The translations under genes and the position numbers were made by a program. The notes beneath the pieces were generated by a model. That model saw nothing but the letters and a program-made list of their open reading frames with translations. It ran no database searches and was not told where the DNA came from. A stretch of DNA of 64,000 nucleotides, from positions 893,159 to 957,158 of the forward strand of contig FJOG01000021.1 of assembly GCA_900073065.1 (NCBI GenBank), in the 5' to 3' direction. Positions 47,539-57,975 of the stretch are shown piece after piece. The DNA is from Phialocephala subalpina (taxonomy: Eukaryota > Ascomycota > Leotiomycetes > Helotiales > Mollisiaceae). Each line of letters begins with the position of its first letter. Position 1 is the stretch's first letter.

Positions 47539-47620
47539 GGTGCAGCTCTCGCCTAGTGGGGTGGGACGAGGCTGTGGATATGAACTTGGACGAAGTCGTC
47601 TTGTCTACGGATTCAAGCAA

Positions 47621-48080
47621 ACTTATGCGAGCGTATCAATTGAATGAGAAGTCCATCAAACACCGTCTTAAACAAGTACTATAAAGTGGGTATGAAGTTA
47701 TTCTAATTGAAGTCTTGTTTGACAGATATCAAACGATGGGCATGCGTACGGCGCATCACCAGACCATGTTTTTGCGCGCTCATCTCAACCAATTAAACTC
47801 CAAGCCCCCTGGGATAGGGCGACCCCAAGTATGAGGCTGTCGTATGGGACAACACTATGTTCGGGCGTTATGCATGTCGTATGCGTGTGGGAGAGGCGAG
47901 CATGCAAAAACCTTACATTTCAGGATGCTGCTGGATGCTGATGTGCCATGTGATGAAGCGACTCTTGAACCATCCCCTAGATAGGTTCTAGATGGACCAT
48001 ATATTGATTGAAATTTCAATTATAGATAGAATCCGCGAGACTCGATGAAAAACATGCTAGGCGTCATGTGACTTGTTCCA
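47621..48080. other. Intergenic
   Basis: This is the upstream region of the HTH-ankyrin gene. No gene or repeat was recognised. Confidence 0.4.
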
Positions 48081-48089
48081 CTACCTACC

Positions 48090-48330
48090 CAACCGAGGCG
48101 ATCTCCTCGGCGCGCAGCAATCGAAAGCGCGGTATGTATGTATGATAGGAAGGGAATTGCGGTCGTTCGCAGAACGTTGGTAGAAGGCTGGCAGAATCTG
48201 GTTCCTCCCGAGATGACTACAAGCAAGATAGTATATGGTCCTAACACGGCGGTATGTGTGCATTTGAAGAGGATGGCGTGACATTGTTGGCGTGTTGTTG
48301 AAGTTGGGTAATGAAGAAGTGTGGAAAGAC
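48090..48330 (-). pseudogene. Possible 2EXR relic (copy B)
   Basis: A minus-strand stretch (ILPAFYQRSANDRNSLPIIHTYRAF) weakly parallels the 2EXR block LPSAFxVCxDSRNAVxPLYxxxF. An ACGCGT element of the type found before 2EXR genes lies just upstream at 48338. It is heavily decayed and was identified partly by context. Confidence 0.35.
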
Positions 48331-48334
48331 GTGT

Positions 48335-48356
48335 TCGACGCGTCGGAAAAGCGGGG
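48335..48356 (-). promoter_or_regulatory. ACGCGT-centred element (2EXR relic B)
   Basis: GACGCGTCGGAAAAGCGGGG matches the 52571 copy at nearly every position. Confidence 0.5.
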
Positions 48357-48584
48357 TAATCGCGCCCTCAAGTGTTGCTGTTCAGAAGAGAGAATGGATG
48401 GAATTTGCATCTGAAGAAGCTTCCGCTGATTTTCAAAGGCTACCTCGCATCATAACCGATGGAAAGTCTTGATTTAAGAGTAGAACGAGGGGCTAGGAAC
48501 TCTTTAGTTCGAAATTGAAACAAACCACCTCCGACAACATTGCTAACAGCTAATATCAAACACAATGGCGATACTCAATCAAAA

Positions 48585-49607
48585 TCAACATCTCGAATAC
48601 CGTAAGTGGTGTAGATTCCTCAGAGGGTGATCTGCTTGTCTCCAGCCCCAAACGGCTCTTACCCTTTTATTGAGCCATTCTCGCACTGACTGGAGCTCAG
48701 GGTCTGGGTCCTCCTTTGGTTGTGTAGACTCCCCGAGCGGGTCAAAGATGCTATCTAGCAGAGCTCGTGTGCCATCTAGCAGAGCGTGCATTTGCTCCGC
48801 TTGCGAAATACAAGATGTGCGTGCTTTCAGCAGATGTGCATCTTTGATACCAAAACGTTGGGCCAAAGCATCAGGAAACTCGTTGAAAAGCTCCATGTAC
48901 CAGCCCCTGTCAACGTGTTCTTGGCAGAATTGCTTCAGAGGCCCGGTTCTTTCGGACCACATTCGTTCATCTTCATCACGCTGCATCGCTCGCGAGGACC
49001 ATTTCCGATATGTACTAACATCGTTGACGATGATTATATCTCTCAGTCCATCAATGCACTCCATCGCTTTGCGTACTCTCTTCCAGTATCTGTACTCCTC
49101 GGCGTATTCGAAATCGAAATCGAAATCAATGACTCCATACTCTGGAATAGCAATAGCCTCAACCTTTGCCATGCTTTTATTGTCGTCGTTGTTGAGACCC
49201 TCCAAGAAGTCCAACAAGTGATCCTCGAAGAGATTATCTATGTATAGCGTGTCAAGAGACGGATTGAAGTGGACCAGGTAACGTTGTTCCTTCGAAAAGT
49301 TGTGTACATAGAGAGGAATGACCGCGTTCATTGAGTCCCAACAGACGTGGAATGCTGAAGGAAGTGCAGCGCGAGAATAGTAGTGGCATTTCTCGTCCAC
49401 CCACCAGGAGTGCAGCTCAACGAGACGCGGCTGCAATGAGAACCGCCATATGATCTGCCGCACTTCCGTTGGCAATAGATTGAAGGCATGAAAGGTTTGG
49501 TCGGCGCTACTTGCAAGACTGCTTGGCTGCATGTTGGATAATTCGGGAACGGTTCGAGAAGGATGCTTCGGGGAGATAACGCGTCGTGCAGGTATTCGGC
49601 AACCCAT
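48585..49607 (-). CDS. 2EXR domain protein (copy C)
   Basis: A single-exon frame of up to 340 aa; the ATG at 49532 (MQPSSLASSADQTFHAFNLL) gives 315 aa and starts where paralogues start, so it is a good alternative to 49607. The 2EXR domain runs from FHAFNLLPTEVRQIIWRFSL through HYYSRAALPSAFHVCWDSMN, VIPLYVHNF and VHFNPSLDTLYIDNLFED. The C-terminal half has an acidic helix-rich region and the family end motif RVRAVWGWRQADHP. 2EXR proteins are fungal, often in large families; function is unknown. No lesions were seen. The next gene on the same strand is another copy. Confidence 0.82.
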   Translation of the reverse strand: MGCRIPARRVISPKHPSRTVPELSNMQPSSLASSADQTFHAFNLLPTEVRQIIWRFSLQPRLVELHSWWVDEKCHYYSRAALPSAFHVCWDSMNAVIPLYVHNFSKEQRYLVHFNPSLDTLYIDNLFEDHLLDFLEGLNNDDNKSMAKVEAIAIPEYGVIDFDFDFEYAEEYRYWKRVRKAMECIDGLRDIIIVNDVSTYRKWSSRAMQRDEDERMWSERTGPLKQFCQEHVDRGWYMELFNEFPDALAQRFGIKDAHLLKARTSCISQAEQMHALLDGTRALLDSIFDPLGESTQPKEDPDPELQSVREWLNKRVRAVWGWRQADHPLRNLHHLRYSRC

Positions 49608-49785
49608 GGTTCTTGTTGCGGATGGTAGTCGAGAGTTACTGCTGAAGCAATTAGCATACGATCTACGAAGCCTGCCTTCGGGATCTAAATCTCGTACACC
49701 CTAGCTGAGTTGTTGAAGTTGGTTGGCGTGGTGAGGTGTCAGGAAGTTGGAGTTGAAGCTTCCCTGAGGTTTCGTCCTCGCATTT

Positions 49786-49800
49786 CGACGCGTCGAAAAT
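49786..49800 (-). promoter_or_regulatory. ACGCGT-centred element upstream of 2EXR copy C
   Basis: TTTCGACGCGTCGAAAAT lies about 180 bp before the ATG at 49607. In this copy CGACGCGTCG is a perfect palindrome. Confidence 0.5.
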
Positions 49801-50152
49801 TTGAAGCCGCTTTAACGCATGTCCACGCGCCCCGTCTCAACACCCCCCTAACTTTTTACTCCTTCTCACAAGGTGATATGAGACACCCCAGGAGAGGGCA
49901 ATGTTTATCCCAGATATGGTTGAGAAAGTCAGCCTTTGCAGAGCTGAGAGATATGCAAGTATCCATCCCTCGGCGACACTCGAACGCGAAGAATCAGGGT
50001 TAATGGACCTAACTTATACAAAAGTCCAATCTTTTTCATGGTATTGGAGGCGCCCTGGTTGAAGAATAGAAAAGTCGATATGGCAGATAGATCTAATGTT
50101 ATCAATCTATGTATAAGGCATCTGAGGTGATAATGCATTTGACGTGTATTCT

Positions 50153-51040
50153 TTAGAGGGCGATATCAGGGTGCTCTACCCGTCGCCATCCCCAAACAGC
50201 TCTTGTTCTCTTCTCGAGCCATTCCCAATCTAACACAAGCTCGGAGTCTACAGGTAGATCATCATCCGCTGCCTCGTCCTCTCCTTTCAAGGCGTCGAAG
50301 TTCCCAAGTAGTCCTGCCATGTGTTTCGATTGATCTGTTGCATCTGGCACCTCCTCCGTCGCGAAGTCGAAATGTCGAATTAATTCTTCAGGAAACTGGT
50401 CGAACACCTCCACACATCTGTCTAGGTCAGGGTCGTACCGGTAATATTCTTGAGAGAATTCCCCCAGGAGCTCCATGCGCTCAGGTTCTTCTTCTTCATC
50501 CCAGCATTGGGCTACCCGCACCAAACACATGGCGATATCCTGAACCATAAGGAGATTCCTCAAGGCAGGGAGTCTTATCCATATTCCCAATTTCTTCCAG
50601 TATTTGAAGACCTGAATATCGTCCCCAAGACCGCTAAAGTCCCCATATACTATTTCCGAGATTGCAATATTCTCAAGCCGCACCAACTCTCTACCACCCA
50701 GATCTTCAAAGAATTCGAATAATTCCTCGTCGTAAAATTGCTCTAAGTAGAGTGTATCGAGAGAGGGGTTGAACAGGATTGTAGGGCTGTATAATTCCGT
50801 GCCGAAGTAGCGCGGATAACAGGGAGTTACTACATTCCTCGAGTCATGGCAGACGTAGAAAGCCGATGGCAGTGCAGCGCGAGAATAATATCGGCGGTTT
50901 CCTTTCCACAACTCGCATTTGATCTCTACTAAACGAGGCGGGAGACTAAAGCGCCATATCATATGCTGTATCTCAATTGGCAGTCGTTTGAATGCGTAGA
51001 AAGTTTGGCCAGCGCCAATCGCCCGGTTTCGAAGTTGCAA
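50153..51040 (-). pseudogene. 2EXR domain gene with start codon changed to TTG (copy D)
   Basis: The frame is complete and well conserved: LQLRNRAIGAGQTFYAFKRL, PIEIQHMIWRFSLPPRLVEI, RRYYSRAALPSAFYVCHDSR, then FNPSLDTLYLEQFYDEELFE and the end RTRAVWGWRRVEHPDIAL. Where paralogue A begins with ATG (MQLRSRAIG), this copy has TTG at 51040, and no ATG occurs upstream in frame. The next ATG (50962) would remove the first third of the 2EXR motif. Either an upstream exon supplies the start, or TTG is used, or the gene is freshly inactivated. Otherwise it has no stops or shifts. Confidence 0.65.
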
Positions 51041-51264
51041 ATTGAATCGTAGAGGAGGGACGCGTTGGACAGATTTCGAAAAACGGATGTGATTGCTATG
51101 CGGATTTGGGCTCCTCAAGCATTACTACAAAAGAGGTTAACGTGGAATCTTGAGGAGGAGGCTCTACTCATACTCTCAAATGTCTCTGCGTGCGTTGTTG
51201 GTTGAAGGGTTAGGTCGCGTGAGGGAGGAAAGAAAAGAAGTTGAAAGTTTCACAATTTCAACGC

Positions 51265-51284
51265 ACGCGTTTGGAAAGTGGGAC
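51265..51284 (-). promoter_or_regulatory. ACGCGT-centred element upstream of 2EXR copy D
   Basis: ACGCGTTTGGAAAGTGGGAC lies about 225 bp before the TTG at 51040. Confidence 0.5.
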
Positions 51285-51515
51285 GTGGTCTCGCCCTCTC
51301 ACGTGCTTCAAGGGGCATTTCACCCCAACTATGCTGGATCTTCAAAAGTACTTTTACTTCATGTATAATCCCATAATATCATTGAACGGGGTCATTGAAG
51401 GACACTTTGGTCATTCTTCATTCCAAGAAGAATTGAGCAGCCTTAATAATACCCACATGCGTGTCCCATATACATCATGGCGCCCCAACGGATTCAGCAA
51501 TTTGAACTCAATGCT

Positions 51516-52326
51516 TCAGTAATAAGCAGGATATGGTTGCCGCCGCCAGCCAAAGACAGGTCTCGATCTCTCTGCCGCCCAATCTTTCAGTCGTATTTCA
51601 TCGTAACCCTCTCCTGAAATGAGCATTCCTTCTCTGCTATCAAGTTGTTGAATCAATTCCTCTGGAAATTATCAAAGTTCTTCATGCACCTATTTGGCTG
51701 GTCCACGGAATACTATTTATAAGTCCTGTCAAATAAGTCCGATCGAACAGGGCTGATATCGTATCACATATTTGTATAGATCATGAGAGCCCAAATGATA
51801 TCGCTAACGTTGAGGACTAACGGTGAGGATACTCTTCAGCCCTGGAAGTCTCTCAAGCCGCAGGACTAATTCTTCCCACAATACATCTCCGTCTTGATCA
51901 TCCTCGTTTTCAAGCCCATAAGCTAAAATGTTCGGAATTGCGATTTTTTGGAGCTGAGCAACCTCGACAGGTGTGAGGCAATCCAGGAAGTCAAACAAAG
52001 CTTCGTCAAACGATTGCGGGATATATAAAGTGTCGATAGAGAAGTTGAATGGGATCTTTGGGCTATGCGTTTTTGAAGCGAAACACTGTAGGTATAAGGG
52101 TAGGACGGTATTGTGTAAGTCGCAACAAGTATAAAATGCCTTAGGAAGCGTAGCAGCGGAGGTAAATGGTGCGTCTTGGATAGAGATAGATTCATGCTCC
52201 ATCTCCACGATACGTCGATACGAGGCTAAGAGTGAGACGCTATATTATATACCGAATCTCAGTTGGTAGTCGCTTGAACGGATAGAAGGTCTCGCCTGGC
52301 CGAACTCCACGGGTTCGGAGGCACAT
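51516..52326 (-). pseudogene. 2EXR domain gene, decayed (copy E)
   Basis: From the ATG at 52326 it reads RGVRPGETFYPFKRLPTEIR then YII(stop)RLTL; the stop replaces the invariant Trp of IIWRL. After a one-base shift the frame gives RRIVEMEHESI, TLPKAFYTCCDLHNTVLPLY and IPFNFSIDTLYIPQSFDEAL. Further stops follow near 51809 and beyond, yet the family ending WAAERSRPVFGWRRQPYPAY is still visible near 51560-51520. Confidence 0.8.
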
Positions 52327-52568
52327 CTTAAAGGAAGTATGAAAGATGTCGCTGTATCAAAGCCTCGAAAGTGCTCGTGGCGGGGTCGCTGGTCTCGAGA
52401 GTAGCTAAGACAAACAGTTACCACAGAAGCTTGAGGATGAATTTTTTTGTCTTACCGCTCGAATTCAGCAGAGTGTTGTTTAGAGAAATATTGAGAAATA
52501 AGAAGAACGAAAACGAGAAGAAGAACCAGATGAAGATGAAAGTTGAGTGAGTGGTAGAAGATTTTCAA

Positions 52569-52589
52569 AGACGCGTCGGAAAGGTGGGG
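52569..52589 (-). promoter_or_regulatory. ACGCGT-centred element upstream of 2EXR copy E
   Basis: GACGCGTCGGAAAGGTGGGG lies about 245 bp before the relic start at 52326. It is kept although the gene is dead. Confidence 0.5.
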
Positions 52590-52699
52590 CTGGAACTCGT
52601 CCTCATGTGGTGTGCAAAGGGCATCGCGTACTTGAGGAAACTGCCGCCGTGAATGGCCGTGAGACTGTGAGCATCCATCATATTGGAATTGTTAACGCT

Positions 52700-53160
52700 T
52701 CAAGGAACAGCGGCAGGACTCTTCAGCCGTCGCCACCCCCAAACTGACCTCGTCCTCTTCACAACCCACTCACCAAGGGTCACTCAATTGCGGCAGAACA
52801 ACATCGCCGTATATACTTCATAATCGACATCCGTAACCGTGAGTATCTCTTTGAGTCCAGAGATCTTGTCGATGTATGTGCCCAGCTTGGCCCAATATGC
52901 TTTTTCCGAGTCATCTTATCCATCGTCGTTTAGAGCCATACTGTCGTGGATGGCTATATGCTGAAGCCGAGTTCTCTCAGTGGGAGTTAGCGCCCCCAAG
53001 ATGTCCCATACTTTCCCTTGAAGATCATGATCGATATAAAGTGTATCTAATTCCAGATTGAACCGTATCTCTGGCGTTTGCCCAAAACACAAAGGAAAGA
53101 GCGGCATGACAGGAGTCCTCGAATTATGGCAGACCCTGAAAACCGTCGGGAGCTTCGCTG
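52700..53160 (-). pseudogene. 2EXR fragment lacking its 5' end (copy F)
   Basis: Similarity begins abruptly at RAAKLPTVFRVCHNSRTPVM, continues PLFPLCFGQTPEIRFNLELD and TLYIDHDL, passes a stop near 52918, and ends with RTRSVWGWRRLKSPAAVP (stop at 52700). The first motif (LPTExRxIIWRL) is absent upstream of 53160. Confidence 0.78.
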
Positions 53161-55021
53161 CTCTCGGTCTCTAGTTAACCTCGCCTCACCTTCTGCTCAG
53201 GTTGCTCCGTCACGTTCCTGCTCGCCCTTCCAGTGACCAATCATGGTTTACTCCCCATTCGCTTCTTCCGTACGAAAGCTTTCAATTCTACACGACTGTG
53301 GAGGGGGAGGGGGCCCAAATCGGCTGCTAAGGAGCTCAAACAGGATCCCCCCAAAATATATCCTTCGATCTCTGAAAGCAAATTTGCCGCACCAGTGCTA
53401 AGGGACCCAACTTGGTTCCCACTCACCCTAGCACTGCCCACATGGAGGTACGCCGCCGCCCGAAACTATTTTTAGCATTCAGAGTACTATAATTGCGAGT
53501 ACGTTCATTTGAAAGACTCTACCTCGAAGTGGTTGCCTCCTAAGTATAATAACTTAAAATACTACCAAATACTGTGTTTGCCTCAATCATATTGCAATTC
53601 GGACTACTTTGGCTTGAAGTACACGAATTCGGTCCAGTAGAACGTAGAGCAAGCTGAAATTTTACGCTGAGACCTAAACTACTCCAGCTGATAGTATTGA
53701 AACCCAGAGTGTTTTTATATCAGCACTACACTGACTGCAGACTAAGGACTATGGCATCCTGTGCTGTTGAAGTGTTATAACCGAACGATTTGAACTAACG
53801 ATGAAGGAGCAGGAATAAAGGCGACATCAAGAGACTTCTGAGAAACTGGGACACGAAAATATGATCCAAAGACAATGACCACACATGCAATGCTATGGAA
53901 TCTGCTTTTCGCTATGGGTAATTCGAAGTCCTGAACGCGCTGGTCTTTGATCTCCCCGTCGGTAAAGAGAAACCACGCCCCGAAGAGTGCTTGAATGTAT
54001 GCAGAGGAAGGACACAACACTAATGGATCTGTGCCGTGTTTGCTATCTTCGGTCGCCGGCTTCGAGGGTAAAATGTGTACTGGAAGGTCTCTACTATCTA
54101 TACCATCGTCGTGGGTGGCGTGATCTTCGTTGTAGCCCGCAAGCCACGACATGCCTTGGCTGGAGATCTTTAAGAAAGTCAACTCCGCGTTCTTCCTCTG
54201 AAATATACAGCAAATGGTAAAGACGCTCATGATAAGCCGCGAGTAAGTGCCGCTTTCCGGGGTCTGCGCGCTTTTCCTGGCTGGCGTAGCCTATCTTGCA
54301 CTTACCAAGCCAAGTCGCATCGGCTGGCTTGATGTTGCCAACGAGGTCAAGTATAAGTTCTACCTCCACGATCTCCGGCAGATGATGAAACCCCTGAGAC
54401 TTTACTGGTACTCAAATCCAGTGGCTTTCTGGACGCTCTTCTTGCTTGATGCGACTTATGCTGCACTTTGCGAACCACGACGAACATTGCAGCTGTATTA
54501 GGTGAGTACTGTTGAGTAGATAGATCGCTTCGTATCGTGCTTTCCTCTTCTCGGGCAACAACAGGTAAGTGAATAGGGTGATCAGTATCGCGCTACTTTC
54601 TGGGAAAGTGAGCGTTTTACTTTCCTCAAGCAATAAAAATAAATTCTATGAATACTTCTCTTCTACAAACGAAACGTGATAGAAAAACCAGACCTAATCT
54701 TGACGCACTGCGCTCGCAGGTTTCCATTCCCACTCAAATCCCATAAAGATCTTTCGCGAGTATCAGATTTACAGTTCAAGGCCAAGGAGTAGAGCTCATG
54801 TAGCCAGCCATATATTAAGCCGAATATTTTGTACTTCAAAGTCTTGAAACGAGATGGTCTTCGGTGTCTCGCGAACTCCAACAACGCCACTTTATTTACT
54901 GGAAGATATTGTGCCCACCACCATCCTATGTTCTCTCTATCAGACACTCTAAATTTACAGACAACCCTGATCTGCGTGCTTTCATCTTGTGGCTGCCTGA
55001 TCAAAAACATTGCTTATGATC
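53161..55021. other. Gene-poor stretch, no supported gene
   Basis: Several frames of 70-150 codons exist on the minus strand (for example 53775-54230 and 54663-55010), but none shows a recognisable domain, consistent splice partners or a family motif. They may be remains of a gene too decayed to name. Confidence 0.4.
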
Positions 55022-57369
55022 TCAAGCTGCACCAAGATTGAAGGCTGCGGCAATGTTTTCAAGCTCTCCTTTCGCTCGTAATTTGCCTTTTGGCCCTGGT
55101 GGATAGCGCATCTCATACTCCATACGAAGTCCACGCATGTGTATGACGACTTCATAGGTTACCACGTAGTAACCGTCCTTCTTCTTGAAAGAACTTTGGG
55201 TAGAATTTTGCTTTATCTCATCGAATGTTGTCTTGAACGAGAGCTCTCCGAGCTGTTGTGCCGCTAATTCTTTCATTAGCAATCGTCACTTCTGAGTCCT
55301 AGCAGAACTCCTGAGGTTTACCAGCATTCTTTGGGTGATCGATGTGGTAATCATCCACACAATCCCCGTCGCCCATGTAAACCGGTATTCGGACATCAAA
55401 GTCCTGTCCAGACCGGAGTGTTTCCCACATTATGTGAGTCTCTTCACGGATCTCTTTTCCCTGTCTCTTGCGTCATCTACTAATTTATATTGCTTAGCCG
55501 CAAGGAAAACTCACAGGTTTGCAAAGATAGTAAATGCAAGAAACATATGTTTCATGATCCACCTCGTCGATAATTGGATCGCCTCCTTGATGCCCTTCAA
55601 AGTCCGGGCGGAGGATCTGGTTTTGGCCAATACCAAAACCAGCATTGTTTATCCGAGTGGGACCAACCTCTTTATTTAGTGATCGGAAGAGAGATCCACG
55701 TGATACGGCAGTTGCGAGGCTAGCCTCCCTATTCATAGGTTAGTACAGAGTCTGGTCAGACTACTTTGAAGGAGGCTTACGGGAGTTGTTCGATAGGGAC
55801 TAATTCGATATCCGGATACACAGACGCAAGTCTCACTTCTATAAACTTCTGTAGGTATTTAGAAAGCCCGAGGCCCCCGACAAGAAGCACTTTCTTAGTA
55901 TTGTTAGAATAGCTGTAGGTTGTGGATAGAGTGTGAACGTAGACTGACTGAAGGAACGTGCCGACTTCGCCGTGCAGTGAGAATCTGGCCCTCAACCATC
56001 TCCCATATAGCATCACAAATGGGATGAAAGATCTTTGCGAGATCGCTCCTATAATGAAAAGTAAGCGTCAATCAAGGATGAAAGGCTAGCTAGGACTTTA
56101 CTGTGTGACTACGACACGCCCTCTTTCGAATCCCTTCTCTTTACAAGCGGCTAAGCCATTGAAGTCAACATACTCGACCTCTCCTTCTAATTCGCCTTCA
56201 AAATAGCGCTTCATCTGTCGGTGAAAGTAGAGAACAGCTGCGTCTGTCAACTCAACTAAGGTGCTTCCATTTTCAACCTCATTCAGATGAGTTTGTTCTT
56301 TGACTCGATCCTCAAGATATTCCCGGAATCGGTGATCTAAGAAGCTCGACCCAATAGAACGTGCTGCACCGCGATAGTATATAAGCGAATTTGTGAGTGG
56401 GAATGATGAGGAGAAGACAAACCTTGACTGATTCCGACACGTCTGAAGCGCAGCGGTTTGTCATTGATGACTCTGAACGTAGCAACATCCTATTGTTGAT
56501 TTTTAATTAGCTTGTGAGTGTTATGATAGCCACAAGGGCATTCTTACCGTAGTACCTCCACCTGCGTCAGCTGTAATGATCGTTTCCGATTTCTGTTGAA
56601 ATAATCAGAACTGAAAACCAGCAACGAAGACAAGCCTGAGTCGACTGACCGAAGACCACGCGTTCCTCAGTCTCTCCAACATGTAAGTTGAAGCACTCTC
56701 AGATTCGGAGAGCATGAAGAGATCTGCTATTGACCCGAACTGGATTCTCTCCGTCACAGTCGCAAGGGCTTCTTCCATAGTCCACTTGGCAACCGCGTCC
56801 CATTTTTCGGGAATAGAGAGGACGAATTTGACACGATCCCCAGGAGTGTAATAGCTCTTCCCGCGGACGTTCTTCTTGGAAAGCTGAGTTTTGGTATGAC
56901 TAAGTAGGAAGAAGAGGTAGTCAACTATGATGTCGTAAACAGCGATCTTCTCGTGACCCGCACGTGTCTCGTTTATCTTTTCTATCGTCTCCAAGTTCTG
57001 GCGACGAATTTTGTAACTGCCCACACTGTTGTCAAGAAGCATTTTGATGTTGGTCAAACGATGCCACTCCTCGTGGCCTGGTCTGGAGAGAATATGGTGG
57101 ACTTCGTACCCGTATTTCCTCACGCCGTTGCGATACATCCATTCGGATGGTACCTCGGGTGCGCTAGAGTACGGGCCTACGGAATGCGCAGATGCCCAAC
57201 CAGCTATATCTTGGATGTCGTTGATATCAGGTGTTGTCCCTTTAATCCACGAAACTGACGAATATGATGTCCCGAAATCAATGCTGATGCTCAAGTCGCC
57301 ATCGTCCTTCCCGAGAGCAAGGTTGGCGAGAGCAGAGCGAACGCTATCTACTCGAAGGTTATCCGACAT
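55022..57369 (-). CDS. Hsp70-like ATPase (fungal HSP12A-type), nine exons
   Basis: Exons 57369-56650, 56592-56548, 56489-56423, 56363-56102, 56048-55949, 55893-55781, 55728-55515, 55460-55323/22 and 55263-55022 give about 633 aa, phases agreeing throughout. Actin/Hsp70-fold ATP motifs appear in order: phosphate 1 LSISIDFGTSYSSVSW near 45; phosphate 2 IITADAGGGTTDVATFRV near 245, formed only by splicing a 45-base exon; and adenosine motif KVLLVGGLGLSKYL near 400. Residues 95-200 hold EVPSEWMYRNGVRKYGYEV and VKFVLSIPEKWDAVAKWTME, typical of this fungal group. The C-terminus (LRMEYEMRYPPGPKG...ENIAAAFN) matches the usual short end lacking the canonical substrate-binding domain. A cytosolic sensor or chaperone-like role is inferred. 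It is divergent from the PHD gene, with 606 bp between starts. Confidence 0.8.
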
Positions 57370-57975
57370 TATTATGATGAATGAAGCAAAAATTGCATGG
57401 GAACAATCTGTGGAAACTGTGTTTGTGCGTGGGGCAGGTCCCAGACTCAAGTAACTTTACAATGCCTGTCGCGGTGCAGGTATCACGCACTATTTTCGCG
57501 AACTTGGAGGATTAAGATTGATTCATGCAAGTTTCCAATAAAATATGCATACTGAGAAGAGTCAACATGCGCTGGCAAGTTCATACTACGCCAGAAGTAC
57601 AGCTCAATTGGCTCATGGACGTTCTCATAGCAGGCTCAGCAGCCATGCATGAAAGGGATTCGGAGGCGTTTGTCTGCCTCATCTACCTTGCCTGATTAAG
57701 CAATTTTCATTTGCAGTTTCACAGCTGAGCGCCTGCAGATATGCAGGTTTCTGCTCGTTGCCTAATGACCTATCTACTCGGGCGTATAAAATGGCGGTGT
57801 GGAGCAGGACAGCAGCAGTCTTGTGTAACCCAACATTTATCATCGATGGAGCCTGAAGGTCGCTTGGCAGACACAATTGAGAAGCAGATATACTCTGCAC
57901 CATCAGCTTCCTAGTGATTGCGAGGTACAATTCGTTGAGCACCTGAGTTGTTTGATTACTGTAAACGTTCCAACT
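57370..57975. promoter_or_regulatory. Bidirectional promoter between Hsp70-like and PHD genes
   Basis: No gene fits here. A clear TATAAA at 57785-57790 lies about 190 bp before the PHD gene ATG on the plus strand. Confidence 0.45.

Noticed and set aside
47387..47620. 78-codon frame as first exon of the ankyrin gene
   Set aside because: It begins with TTG and contains no ATG; the alternative frame from the ATG at 47538 gives a recognisable HTH-like start.
54247..54501. Plus-strand frame with hydrophobic segments (ALFLAGVAYLAL, WTLFLLDATYAAL)
   Set aside because: Overlaps minus-strand frames of equal length; no family match or splice context, so not called.
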